Shown: positions 11,901 through 24,691, numbered from the stretch's first letter. The stretch: DNA of 64,000 nucleotides from Anastatus disparis (GCA_017163975.1 JAFFSR010000292.1:2363501-2427500), one strand, 5' to 3'. Notes: generated by a model from the letters alone, not told the origin. Translations and numbers: made by a program.

Positions 11901-12530
11901 ATTATCCTATTCCTACTTTTCACTCTGCAGTGATATTTCACATAATACCATACCAATAAGATCATGAATTATGAAAGTATTACGATGAAGAACGTTCAGC
12001 TAAGATATCGGTAATTCGGATTTGACAGATTGATTACGGCAAAAAAGCGGCAAATTTTCAGCTATTTTACGATGGTCTAAGTCATTTTTTTCATTGATTT
12101 CTGAAGGTACGTCGCTAACTTCTTTTCGAAGTTGGCAGTATACTCACTTTTTCAAGAAAATTATCACGTGGCAAAATATTGGAATTTACGCATAATTTAG
12201 GGATAATTTACGGCAAATTATCCTATTCCTACTTTTCACTCTGCAGTGATATTTCACATAATACCATACCAATAAGATCATGAATAATGAAAGTATTACG
12301 ATGAAGAACGTTCAGCTAAGATATCGGTTATTCGGATTTGACAGATTGATTACGGCAAAAAAGCGGCAAATTTTCAGCTATTTTACGATGGTCTAAGTCT
12401 TTTTTTTCATTGATTTCTGAAGGTACGCCGCTAACTTCTTTTTGAAGTTGGCGGTGTACTTACTTTTTTAAGGAAGTTATGTCGCGGCAAAATATTGGAT
12501 TTCACGGATAATTTACGGATAATCCAATAG
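8985..12530 (-). repeat. ~316-bp tandem repeat block, right arm (10 units)
   Basis: The marker (complement of GTACAC...) recurs near 9056, 9929, 10244, 10561, 10877, 11192, 11509, 11824, 12140 and 12457, at 315-317-bp intervals. The exception is 9056-9929, where the MITE is inserted. Variants alternate in the middle of the array. The unit near 10261 matches the one near 10893, and the next pair matches likewise, giving a ~632-bp dimer duplication. Units near 11857 and 12173 also share private variants. Confidence 0.85.
9070..9623 (-). mobile_element. TTAA-flanked MITE nested in the right arm
   Basis: 554 bp, the inverted counterpart of 3377-3930, with TTAA at 9066-9069 and 9624-9627. It lies at the same position within the repeat unit as its left-arm partner. 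The pair therefore descends from one insertion copied between arms, not two independent hits. Confidence 0.8.
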
Positions 12531-12576
12531 TTATTTTTATAATTCAGAGAAAGTACTGAGCCAACTTCAGGGGAGT

Positions 12577-12585
12577 CTTGAAAAC
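12577..12585. repeat. Right target-site duplication
   Basis: CTTGAAAAC, identical to 1981-1989, directly abutting the inverted terminus that ends in CAGGGGAGT. Confidence 0.85.
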
Positions 12586-12736
12586 GAAGCGATAAAATTA
12601 ATTCTTTCTTATCAAAGAAAATATTGCTTTTTTTTATATGAGATGCGGCTTTCTCTTTATTTTTTGCTAAAGCCATTAGTTTCTGTGAAAAACTCAATTC
12701 TTTAATTAGAAAAGGACAGAGATACGTGACCTCCTC
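12577..12736 (-). pseudogene. Short interrupted open frame of unknown origin
   Basis: On the minus strand, reading from about 12736 down, an open frame includes PFLIKELSFSQKL, then KNKEKAASHIKK and DKKELILSLRFQ. It runs into the foldback element. Removing the element and one copy of its target duplication lets the frame continue for a few codons (ESLEKLQS) to a stop near 1940. Total is about 60 codons. An upstream in-frame stop lies at the TTAA where the neighbouring MITE inserted. The composition looks protein-like, but I recognise no family; it may be chance or a piece of an older mobile gene. Confidence 0.2.
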
Positions 12737-12740
12737 TTAA

Positions 12741-13264
12741 GAGGCGGTCGGGACTATTTGCCGCACGGGGGCGCTGCGGTTAGGCGAGAGAAAAATGTAA
12801 AATAATTTTTACACAGCAATTTACAATTTACTGAAACAATAATATACTTCTAACGTTGTCAATAACTCTTGCCATATATATGTAGAATAATTATCAATGC
12901 TAATCTTGTTTGAAAAGTCTAAAATATTGTTGTAAAGCGAAAAATACAGCGCGAGATAGAGCCGGCGTAAGCATATGTATTCATCATTCTTTACTATTAC
13001 TTTCTCTGTCGTACTAAAGAAAAATACACATTTTTACATCGGCTCTATCACGCGCAGCATTTTTCGCTTTACAAAAATATTTTAGACTTTTCAAACAAGA
13101 TTAGCATCGATAATTATTCTACACATATATGGCAAGAGTTATTGACAACGTTAGAAGTATATTATTGTCTTAATAAATTGTAAATCTATAAATTGTATAA
13201 AAAATATTTTATATTCTTCTCTCACCTGCAGCGCCCCCATGAGGAAAATAGTCCCGACCGCCTC
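12741..13264. mobile_element. Hairpin MITE with TTAA duplication
   Basis: 524 bp. Termini GAGGCGGTCGGGACTATTT and its complement are flanked by TTAA at 12737-12740 and 13265-13268. Most of the element is a long imperfect inverted repeat folding around about 12990. It has no ORF. The TTAA target suggests a piggyBac- or Kolobok-mobilised element. The subterminal words GGCGCTG..GT.AGG.GAGAG and TTGT.. AAAGCGAAAAAT recur in the element near 35531-35828. Confidence 0.8.
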
Positions 13265-13268
13265 TTAA

Positions 13269-14241
13269 GAATTATTTTTTCTAAATATTAGTAACACCAA
13301 ATACCAAGTACAAGAATCTTAATAATTTTATACCTGGCAAGAACGTGCAATTGACCACACAGCAGCAAGAGCAGCGTGCGGCCTTTTACATGTATATATA
13401 TAAACGTTATACCTTCAATTTTCTATTTCTTTCTTTCTTTCTCCTTGTGTATACTGATGTTTTCATGTTTTGTGGGGCTCCTCCATTTTTCTTTTGCAGA
13501 AAGGGCACTCTCCCATTCCTACACATCTACAGATGATTGGTGATTCTTAAGAAAAGAGAGCGTGCGAGAATTGAAAGAAAAAAAATTAAAAATAAAATAA
13601 AAAAATGCGAGAGAGAAAAAGAAAAATTCGTATTATGCTGTAAAAGGAAAGGCCGTTTTGGAAAAAAGGATTCTCGTGCTGTATATAAACCCATGTGGTA
13701 AGCTAACATTTACAATAACGAAAAAAGAAATACAGAAAACACGATCATGTCAATGACAATACGTGTGTGTGTGATGTAAATAATTATGGCGATGAACGAC
13801 AAGCTTGTGGTTTCACTGAATTACTTTTTTTTGTAGTAGTATAAGAATTCTTGGTGATGAAAAATATTTTTGGCCAAAGTTCACACGGTAGTATAAATGT
13901 ATGTTTTAATACTGGCACACCGTTCACTTTCGTAAGATTGATTTTTTTCAATGTTTTTAGGAAAATTCATTACATTACGATGACAATGGTCCCGTACAGA
14001 GTCTTAAAAACTTGAGAAAAGTTATCTATCTATTTTATTATGAATTGCTTTTTTTTAATTTTTAATTTACATACATTGTAATGTGAATGCATGTTTTGAA
14101 TAGTGAATTTTTAATATAGTTTGTTGAAATCATGTAAATATGTTGTGATGGAATGAAATATTTTTACAAGAAATTTAATAGGTGATGTATGTAAAAAACT
14201 TGTAAAACAACAATTAGACGATTTGATGATAAATTGAAACA
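13269..14241. other. Gene-free stretch
   Basis: AT-rich sequence with pyrimidine-rich and purine-rich runs around 13425-13450 and 13570-13630. I see no supported gene, RNA or repeat. Confidence 0.5.
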
Positions 14242-14245
14242 TTAA

Positions 14246-14393
14246 CCTTTTAAGGACGGGACTGGTCGATATATCGACCACTTAAGTATCATAATATTTT
14301 TGAGTGATTTTGAGGATAATATTATGTTAAAACACTCAAAAATATTATGATACTTGAGTGGTCGATATATCGACCAGTCCCGTCCTTAAAAGG
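14246..14393. mobile_element. Short near-perfect hairpin MITE, TTAA-flanked
   Basis: 148 bp. The arms begin CCTTTTAAGGACGGGACTGG and are almost perfect inverted copies of about 60 bp each, around a short loop near 14325. TTAA lies on both sides (14242-14245 and 14394-14397). CC-starting ends and TTAA fit a piggyBac-type MITE. A GTCGATATATCGAC palindrome occurs in each arm. Confidence 0.75.
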
Positions 14394-14397
14394 TTAA

Positions 14398-17300
14398 AAT
14401 AAAATCATAATTTGATAATTTAAGATTACGTATTTATTAGAATACGATCAATATATTTTTATCAATTATTATTCATTAATCAATTAATAAACATAGTATA
14501 AATTATAAAGCTGCTAAATGAGATATTTTTTCAAACGTTCATCACAAATTATACATCATGTATATTCTATGACTGATGTAAAAAAAACACCAAATTATAA
14601 ATCTAATTTTGGATCATAATTAAAAAATAATTTTAAAAATAATTTTTTTTTCATGATTTTTAATCATAATTAAACTATATTCACTGGTTCAACTAAATTT
14701 ACAGTACTATTTTCTTTCTGCTAATGTATACTAAAGTTTTATTAAATTTATTTTCTATTCATAAACTTTGACTTCAGCCAGTTTATTTATCGTCACTTTA
14801 TTCTACGCGTCCCCACTAAGGCGTCTCTTGGCGAGTTTGGGCGTTTCCTTAATACAAGTAAAAGTTTAATTAAATAATTATACAAAATTCAATGCTATAC
14901 TTATTTAGACTTTATTGATAGATTAATTTTAATTGTCATTTTTTGAGATTTGAAAATTATTTATTTATAAGAATAAAATACACGTTATGAAAAACTAGAT
15001 ATATTATTTGGAATTTTCTTGTACGTCTATGTTAAAATATCTAATATTGTCATTTGACGCACATATTGATAAAATATCTTTTTTGGTGGGTGTTAGATGT
15101 GATAGAGTATATAATTTACTCATAGTTACTAAAATAGCAACTTCTCAGAATTATTGTTAATCTCTTCATCAACCATTTAGGATATTAGAAAAATATTTGA
15201 CATCGAAAATTTTAGAAAAAACTGGTGTGGCAGTCTTTGGGACTGTCCTACAGAAGTGAAACTTCTTTACGAAATTATAGAACTCATAAATGTTTATTTA
15301 AGTTCTATCACTGTTTTATTTAATTTTAAAATAATTTTAAAACTAAATAATTATAAAATAAAATAAAACTAAATTAAAATAATTTAATTTATTTAAGGAA
15401 TGAATTTTTTTTTTATTTTAAATAAGATGGTGTATAAAATTTTTGTTAATAATATATTTATTTTACAAAAATACAATTAAAAAAATGTAGGGAAGAGAGG
15501 GGTTCACCATAAAACATTATAGAGAAAGAAAGAAAAAGAGAAAACGAGTGCTATTGCTTTCTTTATTTATTCAGATCAGATTCAGATATTTGTATTGTAC
15601 ATAATATAGTATGCATACTATATCTGTGCGTTTGACATCAAGTCAGTCCCGCCAATTTTTCTTTATACGTATTTAGTACCTTGATTTACATATAGGAGGC
15701 GCGGACGCTCCTCCTATATATATACACTTCCGTTTCATTAGTTCCGTTGCATGTACCATCATGAAATCAATTCACTCCCGTATAATTTTTTTATACGGCT
15801 CTTATGGGAAGTGTATACCGTCGGTAAAGAAGTTTCACTTCAAAAAGTTAAACTATTTTCTAAAATTATAAACGTACTTTTCAACGTTTTGTATACGTTT
15901 TCAAATATTTTCTCTTTTACGATGGGTAACGCAATCTCGGTACATGAAATACAACTATTCAATACAAATACGCGATTATCAAGAGTTCAAAAAACACATA
16001 CGAGTTACGCATACGGTATTCATTGTATTTATTGCCATTCAAGTAACCGATATGTCGGAAGTTAATTTATACAGTTTTTGTTAAAGTTGCGTTTTCAAGT
16101 AAACGCATCATAATTAAAAAGTTATTAAAGATATTTAAAAATTTACCTTTCATTTTAAAATTTAACTTTTAAGAAAAGCACTATAATGTAATTTTTACAT
16201 TTAATATGACCTCAGAACGAGTCTAATAGATATTGTTTGACTTATAACTAATTTTGATTTAATCTTTTACATTTTCAAATCTTTGTAATTTTATTCTCAA
16301 TGTTACAAAATCTTACTCACAAAATTATTATGAAAAATGAAAAATAAAATTTTTGTTTTTGAAATTTGTTTTTACGCAATATGAAATATATTCTGTATTT
16401 GAAATTTTACAATAAAATATTTATTTGCTTGAAACTTTATTCTGTTAATCTTTAAATCTATCGCATTAAAATTCAAAGATGAAAATATAGCTGAAAAAAG
16501 TTTTAAAAACAAATATTTTTGTTTCATTTTGGGATTACAAATCCGTGACTGAAAAAAGTATTCATTCAAAAAAGAGAAAAATTTTTAATATTTTTGACAG
16601 TGCTAAAGTGTAAACACGCTACCCGATCTTTCCTATTGTCCTATAGATATTTGACTGTTTTTTATTTCAAAGTAAAAAAGGTTTTTTACACAGTCGAACA
16701 AATGCTACATAGTTTTTCATATCCTCACATTGATCCTTTGTTCTCTAAAATTTTAGAAAAATGTAAATTTCGCACCTGTTCTCGTTTCTATCATCTGTTT
16801 TAATATAAAATTTCGCGAGAAAATTAGAGATATGGAAAGTAGCGTGAAAAATATTCCTTTTTTTTCTCTCCCTTTACACACGAAACTGGAACTAATTTCA
16901 AAATGTAAAAAAGAACAGGGGACACTCGTGCGTATCCAAAGAGAAAGGGAACAACCGAGGCTCACTTTTACGACTATTCGAGGCGTCTTTTTTATGCGCT
17001 TCTTTTCGGTTCTAACTTCGTCTTCGGTGTATACGCATGAAAAAATTTTTAGTTAGCCTCTATACAGTTATATTTCTCTTAGAAATATATCTTGACAAAT
17101 TTTAGACCCATAAACATGGACCTTTATATTTGGATCCTTTAATAATAATTTTAAATAAAAAATACTTGGAATTGAAACGGAAAATTTTTTATTACAAAAA
17201 TTTAATAAAACATATTTTTAGCGAATAAAATTTTAATAGCTGCAAAATTAAATGCTTTTATATCAGCAGTAATTTATGAAACTGAATTATTTATAACAAA

Positions 17301-18933
17301 TATTCTCAACGATTTAAACAAGTATAAAAAATATTATTATCAAATATCTTGATAAATTACTGTTTTAAAAAATTATAATATCCTCTTAGTTGAATGAAGT
17401 TGTTTCCTTTTTTTCACTTACTTTAAACAAAATAAAATTCTACTAATATATTTCGAGTTTTATTTGCAAAGTGACAAATAGAGCTTTTAACGAGCTCGTA
17501 TATACTCAGCTATATCTGTTGTTTGCGTTCGTGGTTTTATAAATATATTTTTTTCTCCTTTGAGCGAGTGATATTTTATTCTTTGCATGATTCGATACCT
17601 TTTGGGCGACACAAGCGTAATTCTTATTTAGGTATACGAATTATTGATGACCGCATTGTATGGTCTACCGCGCGCTTTTTAATAATAAATATCGATTGCC
17701 CTTTAATTATTAACTTATAAATATAAGCTATAAATTCTACTTTATTCTCTGCTTATATTTGAAGTTATAATTCATAAAAAAAATTAATGTATAGGCAGTG
17801 TATTTCGTTAACGTTATTAATTATTTTATTACTATCGGTTTCTTTCGTAGTGACAAAAATTTCTGAAAAATAATATTCAAAGAAACGACCGAGTTGGAAA
17901 GTATTTATTAAGTTTACTTTCGGAATTAATTTTGAAAAAATACTTCTCATATCCAAGTTACTTTTAAAACTAAATAACTGTCGTATAATAAAATTGGAGC
18001 TAAAAAAACAAATATTTAAAATTTTACAAAATAAGTGACTTTTCGTGCTTCTACGTTTTAAAAATTTTGTGTTACACGAACTGAGAGTGCTATGCTGCTA
18101 TGAAAAAAAATGCAGAAAATTCGATTGCCAAGCAAGTATAAGCTTACTATAATGCTTTAACAAGGCGGCAGAAGGAAAATATTTGCCCCTCTGCCTGGCT
18201 GGCTTATATACTTTAAACGCGAAAACAAGAGAGTAGCTACTTTGGCGCGTCCACGTTGTGCTCTTCTTATTTTTCTTCTTCTTCTCGCGTTATTTTGCGT
18301 CCGTCGTCGTTGTACACAGCACAAGAGAGTAATCCGATCTTCTTGAGCTATAGCTGAGAATCGTCTTACTCTTTCTCTCTGTCTTTCTTGTATGGTAATA
18401 TGTGTTTATACACGCAGACATTTCTCTTCTTTAGCGAGTCGTTTCGAAATTTTTGAGGAAGGGAGAGACGTGGATAGGCGCACGTGTCGTATACTGTCTT
18501 CTCTCTTTGCGACGTTGGCTCCTCTTTTTTCTTATTTTTCTTTCTTTCACAACTAAACGATACTTTTGCGTTGGAATAATGTTGGCATGTTATTTTTTTA
18601 GGAAATTCAATGGGATTGTATTGCTGGCAGACAGTAAAGTTATTATCAGACAAACTAGCCGCCGGGCTGTACTTCTAACTTTTGCTGTGTCATATCACGT
18701 TTGGGAGGAAAATATTAAAATTCGATTATATTTTGTTTTTTAATTAACAGTTGTTCTATTCAATGTTAAGCTTGTCTATAAATTTGGAATTCAATTTACA
18801 TGAATTTAGCCTTATATATACTAATTAAAATAATGGAAATTGGAATTTGATTTTAAAAAAATTAATAAATTTATAAATTGAGAAATGATTTTTATCTTTT
18901 ATAAAAGGAAAATGGCAAATAATTCTGTACTAA
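14398..18933. other. Gene-free AT-rich stretch
   Basis: No gene supported. A small inverted repeat built on TATAGGAGG lies at about 15692-15716. A CpG-richer, less AT-biased island lies at about 18160-18500, with clusters such as CGTCCGTCGTCGTTG. It could be regulatory or an untranslated exon, but nothing decides this. The 104-codon frame at 15751-16065 has no recognisable features. Confidence 0.4.
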
Positions 18934-19597
18934 CTAGGAGAGTATCACATCTCCGGATCACGGATTTTGCTTTAACTTTGAGATAGGTTTTCAGATGTCA
19001 AAATATGGAAAAAGCCAGAGTTATAGACCCCAACGCTCAATATTTCTCTAGTTGCAGGCAATTAAAGAAAATCACTAAAAAAGTTACTAGATTTTTAAAC
19101 GCTTATAATTCTTTAGCATTAATAGCTAGACGCTTTTAACTGTTTTTAAACAAAAGGTACGTTCAAATCCTTTCGAAAAAGCACCTATAGCATATCAAAA
19201 TATTATTTTTTCCCAAAGTTACAGCGTTATGAAAATTGTACTACATTTTAACATTTAACATTAATTAATATTTTTAAAAGGAAATTCAGCTCAAATACTT
19301 ATGACGCTGTAACTTTGAGAAAAAATAATATTTTGATATGCTATAGGTGCTTTTTCGAGAGGATTTGAACGTAGCTTTCATTTAAAAACAGTTACAAGCG
19401 TCTAGCTATTAATGCTAAAGAATTACAAGCGTTTAAAAATCTAGTAACTTTTTTAGTGATTTTCTTTAATTGCCTGCAACTAGAGAAATATTGAGCGTTG
19501 GGGTCTATAACTCTGTCTTTTTCCATATTTTGACATCTGAAAACCTATCTCAAAGTTAGAGCAAAATCCGTGATCCGGAGATGTGATACTCTCCTAG
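18934..19597. mobile_element. 664-bp hairpin MITE, TAA-flanked (PIF/Harbinger-like)
   Basis: The arms begin CTAGGAGAGTATCACATCTC and mirror each other for nearly the whole element, with the loop near 19260. A 3-bp direct duplication TAA flanks it (18931-18933 and 19598-19600). A TWA target duplication is typical of PIF/Harbinger transposons. It has no coding capacity. The end CTAGGAGAG is shared with the hairpin at 58857-59327. Confidence 0.75.
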
Positions 19598-19600
19598 TAA

Positions 19601-22600
19601 GTGTAATAAAATTAGTACGAGAAAAAACATGTTATATGCTTTGTGGCAATGAACAAATTATAATTTTGATGGCGATTCGGAGTGGGGCCACTTAAAATTT
19701 GTCGTATTATAAAAAAACATTGTTTATCTCATTTTTATTCAGTATAGTTCGCGCACTCATACGCACCGTGTGTTATCTGTAAACGCGACATTTTTCAACG
19801 TAAGACCACATTATGTTATATAGCAAAATAAATTTTCCTTAAGATATATAATAAACAGACGCGCTAGCACACATATTCAATAGTATAGTATCGTATATAG
19901 GCGACAGTGGCCGGAATTGCGTGCGCGCGTGATTCGCTTTGCCAACGACATTGTACGCGTATATACAAGTACGACAGAACGACGAAGACGTCGGCGACGA
20001 CACCTTATACTTACTACGAATCGGCTTCATTAGACGCACTTTATTAGAAAGCACACATCCTTCTAAGTCGTGCCTGGAGAAGTGATGTTAAGCGTATATA
20101 CACACACAGCCTTCGCAGAAATAATTATCAATTTTCTTGATTAAAGATGTAAGAAATTTTTAATGACTCTATTCAGCGTAATACTTATTTCTATAGATTA
20201 AATTTTATTTTCGTACAATCGCAATAAAGTTTTATAATCATTGGGAGTAGATATGAAAAAAAAAATTTTTTTTAATGTTAATCTTTATTTAACATTTTTT
20301 TTTATAAATATACTGTTTATAATTAAACTTTTATATCGAATACATTTCGAAAAAAAGCAAAATCAGAATTTTATCGTAACTACAATACTTATTTATACAA
20401 GATTAAAAAAAAAGTTTTATAACAAATTTAATTCTTTTAGTGCATCTAAAAATAACAATAAATAATAAGTAGTCTGATAAAAATAAAATAAATGGGATTA
20501 TAAATACAGCATAAATGAACCTTTTTCTCAATAAAAACATGACTATTTAGTATATAAACTCGTTCTGAATTTAACTCCAATAATAGTATTTTGATTGAAA
20601 AAAACGTTCAATTTATTTCCCATTTCTTTATAACTTACAACATTTTCTATGGGAATATAACTATTGCATATACACACGCATATATATTGAACATCTAATA
20701 CAAGAACACAATAAAATGCTATTCTCGTACAATACTAAACGGAATAAAAAAAATGAGAAATAAAAGAAAAATACATATATATATATATATATAAGTTATC
20801 ACGTTTCGCTAACCTGAGGCTCTAGTCATAGCACGAATACTCCTCACTACAAGTCCAATAAATAAATTAGCGATCATCGTTTTTTCATGACGAACGTTAC
20901 TCGGGGTATACCGCTATAGGCAGTTAAAGTTTCTCTATGCACAAACGAGAAAAAAAAGAAGAAAGAAGTTCTTTTATTCGTTAGAGTTTCTCAAAGATTT
21001 TTTTTCGCATTCAATACGTATTTTATTCATCATTTATTTATTTTTTTCTATTTTTAAAGAGATCCTAGTGTATTATACGTTCTTCATCGGTATAGCTCAA
21101 TGCATATTCTTGAAGCTTCAAGCTTTTCATTAACCAAAGCTTTCGTCACCGTATATCAAACTGTATGCATTTATGATTCTTTTTTTCTCTTTCATTTCTC
21201 CAACTTTTTTTCAATATAGGCAAATTACGCTATTGGTTTCACCGCAAAAAAAGAGGAAGTTGTGGTCTTTTTTTGTTGGGAATTATTCGTGTTTTAATTA
21301 AAAAAAGGAGAACAAATGGCGTGGAAAAATTAACAATTTAATGTATATGTAAGATAAAAGCTTGGGCGCGTTCGATAAAAAGTTGAGACAGGAACGAATG
21401 GCTCTGATGAGAATTTTATGCACAAAGATTGTGTTCAAAATTTTTCTTTTCCTAGTAATGTATTTTAAAATTTATAGAAGAAACGTTGTGTATGATAAGT
21501 TCAGTGAAAAATGTTCTCTTATGAATTTTTAATAATAATTCTAACACTCAAGGCTATTCTTTTAAAAACAAAATAATTTATTTATTACATACTTGTATAC
21601 TTATAGTTTAATATTATATAAATACCAGTAATTATGAATAAAATTTATATTAAAAAAGAAAATATTTTTTATCACCGTTGTAAAAAATTTTATAAAAATT
21701 ATTTTCAAGTCACTTTGAAATATTTAATTAGTTCGGTTAATTATGCCATATACTCTTTTGTCTTCCAAGTTTTCAAAATAAATTGTGGTACGATTGAAAA
21801 ATAACGTTTTTTCAACTTTTATGCACATTTATAATGAAAAGAAAAAAAATTTCTTTTCATACGAATTCATCTATACGTACTTTTGTTTTAATGAAAAACT
21901 TTTCTAACTGGAGTAATAGTTTTTCTTTAGACAATTAATTAAACTTGATAAGATTTGGACTAACGTTGATTTTTCTTCTAATAAAAGAATTTCTGTTGAT
22001 AATGAAAATCAGTTAATTACACGCCCTAGAGTTTATAACATATAGATGCATAAATTTCTGCAAAATGTTATATGAATCATCGACTGTGCTGTTGAGAAAA
22101 ATCGTTGTGTGATAAAAAAAGAAAAAAAAGAAAATGAGAATAAATAGAGAGAGAGAGAGAGAGAAAGAAGTTGTATCGCAAAATCCACCTACGCTCACCC
22201 GCACACGTACATCCCATTTTAATTTAGCTCGACGTTACATACGATAGGTTGGATGTGCACGATCAATGCGGTGTATATGTGCCTGTATACGGGTTTATGT
22301 GCTTTTGCTTGGTTGGCGCGGATTATAGTTGGCATCAATCCGCTTTGTTTTCGTGGCTTCTTTTCTAAACCCTGATCGACTCTGATCCGTATACCAGCAA
22401 ACTACAAAAAGAAAGGAAAAGAAAGAAAGAAAAGAAAATAAAAATAAATGAGGAATCTTGGACAACTTGGTCGAGTTTTAAACGTTTGATACACGGTAGA
22501 TTTCTTGCATCCGTACAATCCAAAGTAAAACGGGATCGCTTTTTCCATGGCGGGCAGCTGTCTGTCTGTCTGTAGAGTATATCGCCTCCATAGTCTGTGT

Positions 22601-24445
22601 AGTATGGCCTTTTCCTCTTCGTGAAAGTGGGACAGCTTGCAAGTAAACTCAACGAGTTGTTCTGTGCCGTGCAGCGCCTTCGTTGTTTACTACTTATTCG
22701 TTTAAAAATTATCGTACCAAACTTGACAGACGTTGAAAAATAGATGAAAGGTATATTTGATATACCAAAATTTCATTGATAGTATAATAATGCGAAAGTA
22801 AAATTTCAATTTTTTCTGCATTTTATTTTTTTCTATGTATGTAATAAAAGATTATGATTCAAGTTGCTTACTAATGTAAATTGTTTTGAAATAAAAATGT
22901 TAAAGTTTCAGATTTATTATTTTGATTTCAAATAAAAATTTTAATATTAATGGGTCATAAAAAAATATTATAGATTACGATATCCATCCCCTGATTACTA
23001 CCAACAATATATTGTTAACTGCATAATAAAATTATTATATAATTAAACACTTATATTCATAAAAAAAAGTTTATAAATTTGCAGGTTAGATTAACCTTCT
23101 GCAACAGCCGGTGCTAATTGGACTCGAGGCTCAAGGCGCATGCGTCGCACATTTTATTCAAATGAATTTCGAGCGCCATATAATTGAACAATTTTATAAA
23201 AAGTATCACGAATAAATTTTGAATTATAAACAATTTAATTTTTTAATTACTCTTTGTTTTCTAAAAGAAGAATAATTATATTTTTGAGAAAATTTTGTTT
23301 TAAGACCCATATTGAAAGTTTAACAAAATTATAACGTTTATTGGTACAACCAATTTTTGTACCTTCATGTAAGAAAAGAACTATTTTTTATAAAGTTTTT
23401 GTTTAAAGTGACATTAAATATTGATAATAGATATTAAATGACACTTTGGTTTTTTTATGTGTTGTTAAATTGATCAACAGAATTTTTTCTAACCCAATAT
23501 TATATGTAAAATTTTCTTATAAAAGTAAAATAAAACTACCTGACTGTAATCCTATTTCTAACAGAACCTTGTATAATCACTCTCTATTAATTTAGGTTAT
23601 ATTTTATTCACTTTTTTGCTTTTTATTCGAGTCGTTTCAGACATTCTTTCTGAATCATATCACGAATAGTTTGTTGACATTTTCAGACTTATCATTTTTA
23701 AAAAGTAAAAAACATCATTTCTAAAACGTCTTTATAACTACTTTCGAAAAATAGAAACGTTCATAAAGTACATTTTAGTAATTGGATTTTAAAGACGTTA
23801 AATTTAAATCAATATTTTTTCAATTTAAAAATGTGCAAATGAATTTTAAACTAAAATTGTTTTTTAATCATTTTTTTTTCATTTTGAAGGACAGTTAATA
23901 AAATTTTGCACTTTCAGTTATTAGCTTTTTATTAACTCTTTTACGACGGCTCAATTGTACAAAAGTAATCTTTCTTTCTATAGTCAAAGTCGATAACTCG
24001 TATAGAATCAATTTTCTTCTACTAATAGTGTGTCCTCTTTTTAAACTATTTTAAGTAAGAAATTTTTTTATAACATTGTATAAGACATTTTCAATTTCAA
24101 ACACTTCAATCATGGACAAAATTTAATAGAATTTACACTACCTTCATGTCGTAGAATAAATTAAATATAAAAATTGTTCATTCTATTTTTAATAAAAGTG
24201 CATAAGAAAATTAATTTTGAAAAAGAATTACTAATTCTTAAAGGTTAGTGCATATTTACAAACTGAATAATAAATAAAATAGTTTTTTAATCTCGTTGAG
24301 TATACCGCTTTGATTCGTTATCATATTATTTACAATAGCTATTAAAACTTATTCTTAGAAAAAAATAACGTCTTACAATCGCATAATCAACAAAATAAAT
24401 GAACGCTTTCGCGCTGATTTGATCTTAGCTTCTAAAGCACATATA
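19601..24445. other. Gene-free stretch with GC-richer islands
   Basis: No gene supported. Two islands differ from the AT-rich background. The first, about 19740-20110, is CpG-rich, with GCGTGCGCGCGTG and CGACGAAGACGTCGGCGACGA words. The second is about 22190-22690. Simple repeats include (AT)n near 20770, (GA)n near 22148 and (GTCT)n near 22560. These islands may be regulatory DNA or unrecognised 5' untranslated exons. Confidence 0.4.
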
Positions 24446-24691
24446 GGCCAGTCAATTTAGCTAAAAAATGGCTGATATTTGCAAAAAAGTTTAACAGTAA
24501 ACTGACTGCACAATTATGTAAAGTAGGTTTGTGGGAGTAAAATATCCAAAATGGCCCCAACAGATGTTGTCTGTTTTTGTTTAAACAATGTTTAAACATT
24601 GAAAATTGACATTTTTTCTCTTTATCTGCAAATATTTCTGGAGCTATAAAAGTTATCATATTGGTCCAATGAGATAAAATGTAGGTTTTTT

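Larger units (their letters stand above)
1990..12576 (+). mobile_element. 10.6-kb foldback-type DNA transposon with 9-bp target duplication (MULE-like)
   Basis: The ends are precise. The 9-mer CTTGAAAAC flanks the element at 1981-1989 and 12577-12585. The element begins ACTCCCCTGAAGTTGGCTCA and ends with the reverse complement. The left arm (to about 5195) and right arm (from about 7812) are inverted copies and differ mainly in the number of ~316-bp tandem repeats. The middle 2.6 kb holds a transposase gene. A 9-bp target duplication is typical of Mutator-like elements. Long inverted arms full of tandem repeats are the hallmark of Drosophila Foldback (FB-NOF), which has been placed with the Phantom group of MULEs. 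Membership here is inferred from structure; I could not align the transposase. Confidence 0.85.
7812..12576 (-). repeat. Right inverted arm of the foldback element
   Basis: About 4.8 kb, inverted relative to 1990-5195. It is some 1.6 kb longer than the left arm because it has about five more ~316-bp units. The non-repeated inner part (7812 to about 8985) mirrors the left arm closely. The nested MITE is present in both. Confidence 0.85.

Noticed and set aside
1990..12576. CRISPR-like array because of regular repeats
   Set aside because: Repeats are ~316 bp, contiguous and eukaryotic; there are no short repeats with unique spacers and no cas genes.
15252..15845. Possible terminal inverted repeat GAAGTGAAACTTCTTTAC
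   Set aside because: The shared word is itself nearly palindromic, similarity does not extend beyond about 18 bp, and there is no target duplication.
15751..16065. 104-codon open frame
   Set aside because: No recognisable motif, AT-rich codons, no splice or conserved context; likely chance.
24432..24659. Two related 75-84-codon frames (partner at 26693-26947) that look like a small gene family
   Set aside because: They are the two arms of one hairpin transposon read in opposite directions, not separate genes.
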